A stretch of 64,000 bases of DNA, taken from positions 248,001 to 312,000 of the forward strand of contig NZ_JABCQO010000001.1 of assembly GCF_015244675.1 (NCBI RefSeq). The letters are read 5' to 3'. The DNA is from Gluconobacter cerevisiae (GTDB lineage: Bacteria > Pseudomonadota > Alphaproteobacteria > Acetobacterales > Acetobacteraceae). The notes under the pieces were generated by a model. The model had not been told where the DNA came from. It ran no database searches and worked only from the letters and a program-made list of their open reading frames with translations. Shown here in pieces: positions 9,123-16,653 of the stretch. Every line of letters begins with the position of its first letter. Position 1 is the first letter of the stretch. The position numbers and the translations under genes are program-made.

Positions 9123-10778
9123 TTATTCCGGAATGCGTTCGAGCAACCATGTCACGCTCTGATGGGTCCGTTTGACCGGCTTCTGCGCTGCGGGTTTTTC
9201 AGGCTCGGGAGCGCTTTCGCCGTCAGGCGGAGCCACAACCTCCGCAACGGGCTGCGGCGTGATGATGATCTGGCGGCAGATTTCGCGTTTTCCACGCCCC
9301 AGATACACGTCGTTTTCCAGACGGACGACGCCGTCGCGCTGCCTGAAACGCCAGATCGTCCCGCCGACCTGAAGGATAATGTCCTCGTCGTCCTGCGTCA
9401 CTGTCACATCCGGGTGGATGTGAAAACGGATGGCGAAGTCGATGTTGCGTTCGCCGTCGATCAGTTCCTGCCCCCGCAGATCCTCGCCATCAGCGCCGAA
9501 ATACAGACGCCGCGTCCATTTCGCTCCCAGCGGGGCGTGATAGCCGTCATGCGACAGATCCAGCCAGTGCGCGTTTCCATCCGTCTGGTGATCGCAGGAA
9601 ACAGTGACCGGACGGCGCGTCATGCCGCCATCAGGTCCGAAATCCGCCGAAGACAGGCCATCCGCCACGAGAACCGTATGGGCAGCACTGCTCCGCATGG
9701 CATCCCGCCATGCTCCGATCACGGCACTGCCGCAATTGACGAACAGACGGTGTCGCTGATGCGAAAACTCAAAAGACAGCGTTCCGGCATGGGCGGTTGT
9801 ATCAAACCCAGCCGGAGCAGGTGGTCCGCTATCGACAATCAGCAGCGATTTCCCGAGCGCCAGTCGCGTGAAGCGACCCTGCGGCATGGCAGGCGCGATC
9901 AGCTTCTGACGCGATCCTTGCGCCAGAACATCCTCCACCGCCGCACTATGCCGCTCGTTCGATCCGTTGAAGACCGCAAGCCCCCCGTCCCCGTGCCGCA
10001 TGGCTCGCAGAACAGGACAGACCTTGTCCAGAGCCCGGTCGATGAACGGCGGCACACTCGCATGGGCCGTGCGAAACATGACGGACATTTCCGCCAGCTC
10101 ACGCGCCACCAGAAACTGCGCCTCGGGGCTGCGCTCAATCACGGTCCCATCCGCGAGAACAAGGCGCTCCAACTCCGCCGGAAGATAGCGCAGAAAGCGT
10201 GACATGAATCCCGTCTGCTCGGGCATCGCCATCGCCGCGGCCAGAAGCCCACGAAACGCCATCAATCCGCGCGCGCCCTGCGGTGGCAGCGGCAGAAGAG
10301 CCGCAATGGTCCGGCCCTCCACCAGCATCCGTTCCATCAGACGCTGCTGAAGTCGCGGATCGGCAGACGCCAGACAGAACTCGTGGTTCGAAAGCCATGA
10401 GGCCAGACGCGAACCCGTCACACAGGCATCGCGGATCAGGGGATCGGTTGGCGGATGTGCCAGCCAGTCACTGACGAGTCCGCGCGCGGTCAGACGTGCC
10501 CTGTCGCTCCCGAGGGTCCGCAGATCGCGCAGCCAGCCGAATCCGTGCAGCCACTCCCGCGCGGGTTCTGGCCAGGGGCCACGCTCCCAGTTGCCACTGG
10601 GCAAAACATAATCGTGCCGGTCGAAACGAAAATGCCCACCGATCAGGCGTGCGCCCTGCTCCGCATCCCCTTTCCAGGGATCACGGAACGCATGCATCGG
10701 TCCTTCAGGAGCAGGTGCCCCGAAAGGAAGGCGCGCAAAAGAAAGACGGAGACCGCGAAGCCAGGGACTGCCTGTCAT
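9123..10778 (-). CDS. Heparinase II/III family protein
   Basis: A 551-residue protein with the alpha-toroid N-terminal half (WLRDLRTLGSDRARLTARGLVSDW, LASWLSNHEFCL) and a beta-sandwich C-terminal half (FEFSHQRHRLFVNCGSAVIG, HDGYHAPLGAKWTRRLYF) of the heparinase II/III fold. These features fit the uncharacterised proteobacterial branch rather than true heparinases. No signal peptide is seen, so a cytoplasmic location is likely, which is odd for a polysaccharide lyase. The C-terminal ~40 residues are Pro/Lys/Glu-rich. Its ATG overlaps the rpe stop (ATGA). Substrate unknown. Confidence 0.82.
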   Translation of the reverse strand: MTGSPWLRGLRLSFARLPFGAPAPEGPMHAFRDPWKGDAEQGARLIGGHFRFDRHDYVLPSGNWERGPWPEPAREWLHGFGWLRDLRTLGSDRARLTARGLVSDWLAHPPTDPLIRDACVTGSRLASWLSNHEFCLASADPRLQQRLMERMLVEGRTIAALLPLPPQGARGLMAFRGLLAAAMAMPEQTGFMSRFLRYLPAELERLVLADGTVIERSPEAQFLVARELAEMSVMFRTAHASVPPFIDRALDKVCPVLRAMRHGDGGLAVFNGSNERHSAAVEDVLAQGSRQKLIAPAMPQGRFTRLALGKSLLIVDSGPPAPAGFDTTAHAGTLSFEFSHQRHRLFVNCGSAVIGAWRDAMRSSAAHTVLVADGLSSADFGPDGGMTRRPVTVSCDHQTDGNAHWLDLSHDGYHAPLGAKWTRRLYFGADGEDLRGQELIDGERNIDFAIRFHIHPDVTVTQDDEDIILQVGGTIWRFRQRDGVVRLENDVYLGRGKREICRQIIITPQPVAEVVAPPDGESAPEPEKPAAQKPVKRTHQSVTWLLERIPE

Positions 10779-11452
10779 CCGGGCATCTGTTCCACGAACG
10801 GCCCTTCAAGCGCCCGGATCGCCGCGTCCCGATCCTCTTTCCCGAAAATCGCCGAACCTGCTACAAGCATCGTCGCACCGGCTTCAACAACGCGGGGCGC
10901 GGTCTGCGGGTCGATCCCGCCATCCACAGCAAGAATAATCTCACGACCACTCTTGCGGATCATCTCCGCCAGCGTCCTGATCTTGGCAAGCTGGCTATCG
11001 AGGAAGCTCTGCCCGCCGAAGCCAGGATTGACGGTCATAACAAGGATGATGTCCACCAGATCCATGACTTCCGACAACGCCACCGCAGGCGTCGCCGGGC
11101 AGATCGCCACACCCGGACGGCAGCCCAGCGCGCGGATGGTCTGGAGCGAACGGTGCAGATGGGGCGCGTTCTCGACATGCACCGTGATATGGTCGGCACC
11201 GGCTTTTGCCGTCGCTTCCAGATACGGGTCCACCGGATCGATCATCAAATGCACGTCGAATTTCGCATCCGTATGCTTGCGTAGTGCTGTAATCACCGGA
11301 GGGCCAAACGAGATGTTCGGCACGAAATGCCCGTCCATCACATCGAGATGGAGCCACGGCGCACGCGCGATGGAGGCGATCTCTTCCCCGAGGCGGGAAA
11401 AGTCAGCAGCCAGAAGGCTGGGGGCGACAATGATCGAAGAACGCTCAGTCAT
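10775..11452 (-). CDS. rpe: Ribulose-phosphate 3-epimerase
   Basis: A 225-residue TIM-barrel enzyme that interconverts ribulose-5-phosphate and xylulose-5-phosphate in the pentose phosphate pathway, central in acetic acid bacteria that rely on it for sugar oxidation. Signature blocks: VAPSLLAADFSRLGEE, HLDVMDGHFVPNISFGP (metal-binding His and Asp), MTVNPGFGGQSF, and VDGGIDPQTAPRVVEAGATMLVAGSAIFG. I chose ATG 11452 (MTERSSIIVAPSLL) to match the family start; an in-frame ATG 12 codons upstream is less likely. Confidence 0.96.
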   Translation of the reverse strand: MTERSSIIVAPSLLAADFSRLGEEIASIARAPWLHLDVMDGHFVPNISFGPPVITALRKHTDAKFDVHLMIDPVDPYLEATAKAGADHITVHVENAPHLHRSLQTIRALGCRPGVAICPATPAVALSEVMDLVDIILVMTVNPGFGGQSFLDSQLAKIRTLAEMIRKSGREIILAVDGGIDPQTAPRVVEAGATMLVAGSAIFGKEDRDAAIRALEGPFVEQMPG

Positions 11453-11608
11453 ACTGTCATGTATCGGCAAACCCATCGCGCGACGCAAGCCACATCCGCA
11501 TCCGTGCGCATCTTCGTGAGGTTCATGTCTGCGTGTCCGCCGTTTTGGAACCCCGGCGTGTCTGAAACGTCCTGATGCCCAGATCCGCCGACCTGCCCGG
11601 AGTGCCTC

Positions 11609-12868
11609 ATGACCGATCGCCTTTCACCGACCCTGCTCAGCCGCGATAGCTGGATCCGCCGCCCCTCACACCGGGCCTGGCTGGAAATGCAGGGCCGCCG
11701 CCTTCTGGACTTCAGCAAAGGCGGATGCGTGGACGGAGGCTTTGCGGGACTGGATCTGGAAGGCACTCTTCCCGAAAATGCCAAACCCGAAGCCACCCTG
11801 ACCGCGCGCTGCGTCCATGCCTATGCACTGGCCGAGCTTCAGGGCCTGCCCGGGAGCGCTCCGCTTGTCGAACATGGCATTCACGCCCTGCGCACGCATT
11901 TTCGCGATGACGCCCATGGTGGCTGGCAGCACTTTGCGGACAAGGACAATGACCGCAAACAGGCTTATCTCCATGCTTTCGTTGCCCTTGCCGCCTCTTC
12001 CGCCGTCCTGATCGGAGCGGAAGGCGCAGGCGAACTGCTCAAAGACGCCACCCATCAGATCGACACCCATTTCTGGAACGAGGACGAAGGTGTCATGCGC
12101 GAGAGCTTCGCGCCGAACTGGTCGGATGAGGAAAACTATCGCGGCGCAAACAGCAACATGCACTCCACCGAAGCCTTCATGGCCTTGGCGGACGTGACCG
12201 GAGACGTGAAGTGGCTACATCGCGCCCGACGCATCGTCACCCGTTTTGTGCATGAACTGGCCGCGGGGCAAGGCTTCGCCATGCCGGAGCATTTCGATCG
12301 CGACTGGACTCTCATGCGCGATTATCACAGCAACAAACCCAACGACGACCTGCGCCCCTATGGCATGACGCCGGGGCACTTCGTGGAATGGGCACATCTG
12401 ACCCTAAAGCTTGAAGCCGCCCTGCTCCGTCATGGTCTGAAGGCGCCGGAATGGATGCTGCATGACGCACAGGCGCTGTTCGAAACGGGGATGAATACCG
12501 GCTGGAACGCAGATGGTCGGCCGGGAATGCTCTACACGATCAACTGGGAGCACACCCCTCACAACCGCACCCGCATCCATTGGGCCCAGGCCGAAGCGCT
12601 GACGGCCGCCATCAACCTCTACAAGCGGACCGGCAATCCCCATTACGAGCACTGGTACCGCACGATCTGGGACTATATCGACACGACCCTGATCGACCGG
12701 GATTTCGGAAGCTGGTTCAACGAAGTCAGCCCCGAAGGCGAACCCACCGAAACGATCTACAAGGGCAAGGGCGATCTGTATCACGCCTATCAGTCCACAC
12801 TGGCCCCCATGATGCCGCTGGCGCCCTCTCTCGCCACAGCCATTGAGCAGATCGGCGTTCCCTACTGA
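11609..12868 (+). CDS. AGE-family aldose-ketose isomerase/epimerase
   Basis: A 419-residue (alpha/alpha)6-barrel protein of the N-acylglucosamine 2-epimerase/YihS/mannose isomerase superfamily. Conserved blocks include WQHFADKDNDRKQAYLHAF, YRGANSNMHSTEAFMALAD (barrel-centre histidine) and YGMTPGHFVEWAHL (second catalytic histidine region), plus RIHWAQAEAL near the C terminus. The HSTEAF and PGHFVEW blocks favour the YihS/mannose isomerase branch over GlcNAc 2-epimerase. A GGAG site lies 8 bases before ATG 11609. It diverges from rpe and converges on the YdcF-like gene with a single base between stops. Confidence 0.85.
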   Translation: MTDRLSPTLLSRDSWIRRPSHRAWLEMQGRRLLDFSKGGCVDGGFAGLDLEGTLPENAKPEATLTARCVHAYALAELQGLPGSAPLVEHGIHALRTHFRDDAHGGWQHFADKDNDRKQAYLHAFVALAASSAVLIGAEGAGELLKDATHQIDTHFWNEDEGVMRESFAPNWSDEENYRGANSNMHSTEAFMALADVTGDVKWLHRARRIVTRFVHELAAGQGFAMPEHFDRDWTLMRDYHSNKPNDDLRPYGMTPGHFVEWAHLTLKLEAALLRHGLKAPEWMLHDAQALFETGMNTGWNADGRPGMLYTINWEHTPHNRTRIHWAQAEALTAAINLYKRTGNPHYEHWYRTIWDYIDTTLIDRDFGSWFNEVSPEGEPTETIYKGKGDLYHAYQSTLAPMMPLAPSLATAIEQIGVPY

Positions 12869-12869
12869 G

Positions 12870-13451
12870 TCAGCCGGGCGGCGTTTTCGTCAGAACATAA
12901 ACCGGAAGCGCCACGGAATCGCGAAACAGATACCAGAGTTCCGCAGGCCGAAACCGGAATGGCGCCGCACCCGAAACCGGCGACACGCCCGCCCGTTCGA
13001 GCGCCCATTCCGCCCGCAGAACATGAAACCACTGCGTGACCACAACCGCGCCCTGCGGATGCAGGCGAGCAACATGCAGGGCCGTCAGCCAGGTGTTGTT
13101 CCCGTGTGAATCCACAATGATGGCGGCTTCCGGTACGCCCCGATCCATCAGCCAGTTCGCCATGATCCGGGCTTCATCGCGACGATTGCCGCTTTCGATC
13201 GCGCCGCTCACCACCACCGTTCGCACAAGCCCGGCACGCCACAGCCGCAGCCCTTCCTGCAACCGTTCCTGCAACGCCGGACGCGGCTGCCCCTTCGCAG
13301 TCACCGCCGTTCCGAAAACGACCGCCATTTCAGACTGCTTCGGAATAGCCGACACACCCCGAAACGCCACGAATCCCATCCAGAGCAGAAACAGGCCGGG
13401 AAGCACCGCACCGACGCGCAACCCAGTCACAATTCGGTTCCTGCGCTTCAT
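12870..13451 (-). CDS. YdcF/SanA-like DUF218 protein
   Basis: A 193-residue protein with one N-terminal membrane anchor (about residues 10-32) and a DUF218 domain. Recognisable blocks are MAVVFGTAV, VVVSGAIESGNRRDEARIM, HGNNTWLTA and VVVTQWFHVLRA. Relatives include E. coli SanA and YdcF, linked to envelope integrity; the biochemical role is unsettled. Its start shares one base with the upstream MFS exporter stop, so they are co-translated. Confidence 0.85.
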   Translation of the reverse strand: MKRRNRIVTGLRVGAVLPGLFLLWMGFVAFRGVSAIPKQSEMAVVFGTAVTAKGQPRPALQERLQEGLRLWRAGLVRTVVVSGAIESGNRRDEARIMANWLMDRGVPEAAIIVDSHGNNTWLTALHVARLHPQGAVVVTQWFHVLRAEWALERAGVSPVSGAAPFRFRPAELWYLFRDSVALPVYVLTKTPPG

Positions 13452-14689
13452 CAGGACAACGTCTCTTTCTCCGTCTGCGTACGGTGCAGATAAAGCAGCG
13501 CCACCCCTGCCGCCAGAATCCCTGACAAAGACCCCACGCCCAGTGCCCAGCGCGGGCCAAGCGAGTTGGCCACCATCCCCACCAGCGGTGCCCCCAGTGG
13601 CGAGGACCCCGCAAAAACCGCAAAACGGATCGACACCACCCGCCCCCGCATGCCCGGATCGGTCGCAAGCTGCATGTAGCTGTTACTCACCGCCGTAAAT
13701 GTCAGAGTGGCCATCCCCGCCATAACCAGCGTGACCGCAAAAGCCCAGTATCCCGGAGCGAACGCGCCCAACAGACAGGCCAGACTGAAAACAATCGCTC
13801 CCTGCGGCAAAGCTGAAAATTTCATAGTTTTGCGGCTGGCAGCAATCAACGCACCCGTAATCGTCCCGACCGCCATGGCAGAATTGAGCACCCCATAACC
13901 ATGCGCGCCGACATGAAAGACGCTGACGGCCATGGTCGAAATATAAATCGGGAAATTCAACCCGAAGGCCCCGAGCAGAAACAGCATGAACAGGATGGTC
14001 CGCAGATCATCGCGCTTCCAGACATACCGCAGGCCCGACAGCAGATCCTGCTTTTCCTGATGCGCGTTTTCAGGTTTTCGAGCCGAAAGGCGGTGCAGAT
14101 CCTGCGTCCGCAGGGACAGGAGAGATAGCAGCACACCGTAAAACGAAAAACCGTTAAGGATGAACGACCATCCCGAGCCCAACTCCGCAATACAAAATCC
14201 CGCCACCGCGGGCCCGATCATGCGGCCTGCATTGTAGGACACGGAATTGAGTGCCACAGCATTCGGCAGGTCTTCCTCACCGACGAGTTCACCCGCAAAA
14301 ATCTGCCGGACAGGACTGTCGAACGCCGCCACACACCCGCTCAAGAAGGCGAACAGATCCACCTCCCAAAGCCGGACCATCCCCGTCACCACCAAAGCTC
14401 CGAGCGCGATTGCCAGCGTGCCAAGAGCGGCCTGGGTCAGAAGCAGAAAGCGATGCTTCTCCACCCTGTCAGCGATTTTTCCGGTCCAGAAAATCAGCAG
14501 AAGCGGCGGTGCAAGCTGAAGCGCTGTAACAATCCCGACAGCTGTTGCATCATGTCGTGTCAATTCTGTCAGGACCAGCCAGTCCTGCGTCGTCATCTGC
14601 ATCCAGGTTCCGACATTCGAAACCAGCGCCCCCATAGCCCAGACACGGTAATTCCGCCGCCCCAGAGACCGGAAGGCCCCGCCCATCAT
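13451..14689 (-). CDS. MFS exporter, EntS-like (DHA3 type)
   Basis: A 412-residue transporter with about 12 membrane helices. Sequence features such as RNYRVWAMGALVSNVGTWMQMTTQDWLVL at the N terminus (read in two parts around residue 20) and GRVVSIRFAVFAGSSPLGAPLVG in the C half match the DHA3 family that includes the enterobactin exporter EntS and various drug exporters. The substrate is unknown; no siderophore genes are nearby. It shares one base with the YdcF-like gene. Two adjacent ATG codons are available at 14689. Confidence 0.85.
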   Translation of the reverse strand: MMGGAFRSLGRRNYRVWAMGALVSNVGTWMQMTTQDWLVLTELTRHDATAVGIVTALQLAPPLLLIFWTGKIADRVEKHRFLLLTQAALGTLAIALGALVVTGMVRLWEVDLFAFLSGCVAAFDSPVRQIFAGELVGEEDLPNAVALNSVSYNAGRMIGPAVAGFCIAELGSGWSFILNGFSFYGVLLSLLSLRTQDLHRLSARKPENAHQEKQDLLSGLRYVWKRDDLRTILFMLFLLGAFGLNFPIYISTMAVSVFHVGAHGYGVLNSAMAVGTITGALIAASRKTMKFSALPQGAIVFSLACLLGAFAPGYWAFAVTLVMAGMATLTFTAVSNSYMQLATDPGMRGRVVSIRFAVFAGSSPLGAPLVGMVANSLGPRWALGVGSLSGILAAGVALLYLHRTQTEKETLS

Positions 14690-14816
14690 AAGCAGGCCCT
14701 GTCATTCAGCGCAGAAAGAAAGAGCGAACGGACAAACATGGACATCAGTGTCGGGAATATCGCCCCCGATGTCGAGACATGTCAGGAAAATGCGTCTTTC
14801 ACTTTCCTGAAAAGCC

Positions 14817-16256
14817 TTAGAAAGCTGCCGGAACCAGTTCGCGGGGCATGGACCGCGTTCGCCTGCCCAAGGATTGTGCGGGACTGAAACGAAATTTGGA
14901 CAATTCGGCGAAAAGATCCTTCGCCTCGTTGCTCAGATTTCGACAGGCCACATTAACCTCCTCCACCATCGCGGCATTGCGCTGCGTCATCTGGTCCATT
15001 TCATTGATGGCCTTGTTGATCGTCTCAAGGCTTTCTGCCTCCCCCGTCGTGGAGCGGGAAATGTCTTCAAGCAGGGACGTAATCCCGTCCACATGTTCGC
15101 TGATGACCTTCATCGAGCGGTCTGCATCCCCCACAAGCTGGACACCTTCCTCCACCTGTCGGCCCGAAGAGGTGATGATGTTGCGGATATCCTGCGCCGA
15201 TTTGGCCGAGCGCTGCGCAAGCGCCCGGATTTCCTTCGCCACGACGTCGAAACCCTGACCGGCCTCTCCCGCGCGGGCCGCTTCGATCCCGGCATTCAGC
15301 GACAGAAGATTGGTCTGGAACGCGATTTCCTCAATCAGGCCCAGAATGCTCTCGACCTGCCGCGAGGAGGTTCGGATCTCGCCCATAGCGCGGTTGGCGG
15401 AATGCATGATGCCCGACACCACGACGGTCTGTCCCCGCGTTTCAAGAGCTGTTTCGCGCGCCCTCACAGCAGAACGCGCTGTTTCCCCAACCGTCTGGGT
15501 AATACTGTTAATAGAGGCGGCGGACTGCGCCAAAGTCATGGCCTGACGCTCCGTCCGCTCGCTCAGTTCCGTCGAGGCCGACGCGATCTCAGAGGTTCCA
15601 TTGGCGATGACGGAAGTCGCATCGGAAATCTTGGCAATCGCCGTTCTATAAATCTGGATCAGCGTGTTGAAGTTCTGCCTGAATTCCTCAAACCGGTCCT
15701 GAAAACCGTCACGAAACGTAAAGGTCAGGTCCCCTTCCTTCACGATCTCCAGTCCCGCGCAGATGGTTCTGATTGTCTCGTCCTGCACGCGGCGGATCCG
15801 CTCACTACGACCGGACAGTTCCTTCTGGATCTGCACCGCGTCCCGCGCTTCTTCCGCCGAGTTTTCCTGAAGCGTCAACTGCTTCTGGCTGTTTTCCCGG
15901 AACATCTGAAGGGACCGCGCCAGCCGTCCCGCACAGTCGCGGTGGTGAAGGCACGGAATGGTGATATTGAGGGCACCGCTCGCAACTTTTTCGGTCGCCG
16001 CCGTAATCTGCTCGAACGGTACGGCAATCACATGAATGGCGAACCGTCCAATCAGGAGTGTCAGCGCAACCTGAACCAGCAGTCCCAGACACTGGGATAA
16101 CATCTGTTCATGCCGATAATGAATGAACAGATGCTCGCAAAACTGCTCAATCACGAATTGTACCATGACAATCATGACAAGAAGCGCAAACAGTACCTTG
16201 ATTTTCTGACGGACGTAGGCGGTTTTCTCAATCCAGTTTAACATGATCGCCTTCAT
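14817..16256 (-). CDS. Methyl-accepting chemotaxis protein with minimal periplasmic region
   Basis: A 479-residue chemoreceptor. Two membrane segments lie within the first ~75 residues, separated by only about 20 residues ([16 protein letters not shown]), so there is no folded periplasmic ligand domain. A HAMP domain follows ([20 protein letters not shown]), then a long coiled-coil signalling domain whose tip [18 protein letters not shown] binds CheA/CheW. Start could be ATG 16256 or ATG 16244, the latter with AAGG at better spacing. It probably senses an internal or membrane-borne signal. The region before the gene has a poor flagellar-sigma-like match (minus strand GAAGATAA near 16274-16281), not enough to claim. 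Confidence 0.93.
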   Translation of the reverse strand: MKAIMLNWIEKTAYVRQKIKVLFALLVMIVMVQFVIEQFCEHLFIHYRHEQMLSQCLGLLVQVALTLLIGRFAIHVIAVPFEQITAATEKVASGALNITIPCLHHRDCAGRLARSLQMFRENSQKQLTLQENSAEEARDAVQIQKELSGRSERIRRVQDETIRTICAGLEIVKEGDLTFTFRDGFQDRFEEFRQNFNTLIQIYRTAIAKISDATSVIANGTSEIASASTELSERTERQAMTLAQSAASINSITQTVGETARSAVRARETALETRGQTVVVSGIMHSANRAMGEIRTSSRQVESILGLIEEIAFQTNLLSLNAGIEAARAGEAGQGFDVVAKEIRALAQRSAKSAQDIRNIITSSGRQVEEGVQLVGDADRSMKVISEHVDGITSLLEDISRSTTGEAESLETINKAINEMDQMTQRNAAMVEEVNVACRNLSNEAKDLFAELSKFRFSPAQSLGRRTRSMPRELVPAAF

Positions 16257-16399
16257 TGACCTTGGGTCTCACGTTATCTTCAGAATCTGGCGTGAGCTTT
16301 TCTGAAAACTATACATGTCGTTGTTAATAAAGCATGAAGAATGCTCTCGAAATTGTTTGCAACATTCTAGCTGCACTGCACGTAGAGAATCTGCTCATA

Positions 16400-16434
16400 T
16401 TGACAATTTTCTGCCCCCGGAGGATTTCTGACAC
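16400..16434 (+). promoter_or_regulatory. Candidate promoter of the thiamine operon
   Basis: A perfect TTGACA (16400-16405) lies where a -35 box would be needed for transcription starting just before the riboswitch. The matching -10 region is weak (GATTTC at 16423-16428, 17-base spacing). Confidence 0.4.
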
Positions 16435-16550
16435 TTCACCGTGGGGAGCCCTGGCAAAGGGCTGAGATTCTGCTGGTATGGCGCAAGTCCGTCATAAGGC
16501 GCAGTGACCCATTGAACCTGATCCAGTTCACACTGGCGGAGGGATGGTGG
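16435..16550 (+). promoter_or_regulatory. TPP riboswitch (THI element)
   Basis: The conserved thiamine-pyrophosphate aptamer is readable: GGGGAGCC, then GGGCTGAGA, a variable hairpin, then GACCCATTGAACCTGATC and ACTGGCGGAGGGA, closed by a CACC/GGTG outer helix. These are the diagnostic THI-box elements (CUGAGA; ACCC-UUGAACCUGAUC; CUGGCGGAGGGA). It lies about 100 bases before the TonB-dependent receptor, so expression of that operon should fall when TPP is plentiful. Downstream leader bases 16581-16587 (CCGCCAG) are perfectly complementary to aptamer bases 16533-16539 (CTGGCGG), and 16556-16561 pair with 16633-16638 near the ribosome site, giving a plausible switch. Confidence 0.95.
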
Positions 16551-16653
16551 TCGCTGCCTGCCGGATACAGTCTCACGAACCCGCCAGCCAGCAGCTTGAA
16601 CCTTTCCTGTCAGCGCTGAATTCCCATTGCTTGCAGGCGAGGCGTTTTCCATC

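Noticed and set aside
14782-14810. Hairpin TCAGGAAA / TTTCCTGA after the chemoreceptor as a terminator
   Set aside because: The stem is A/T-rich, the loop is 13 bases, and no T-run follows on the minus strand.
14874-16100. 408-codon open frame opposite the chemoreceptor
   Set aside because: Antisense shadow of a clear MCP signalling domain; Arg-rich and without recognisable motifs.
16272-16302. Flagellar sigma-28 promoter before the chemoreceptor
   Set aside because: The -10-like GAAGATAA is fair, but no TAAA lies at the right distance.
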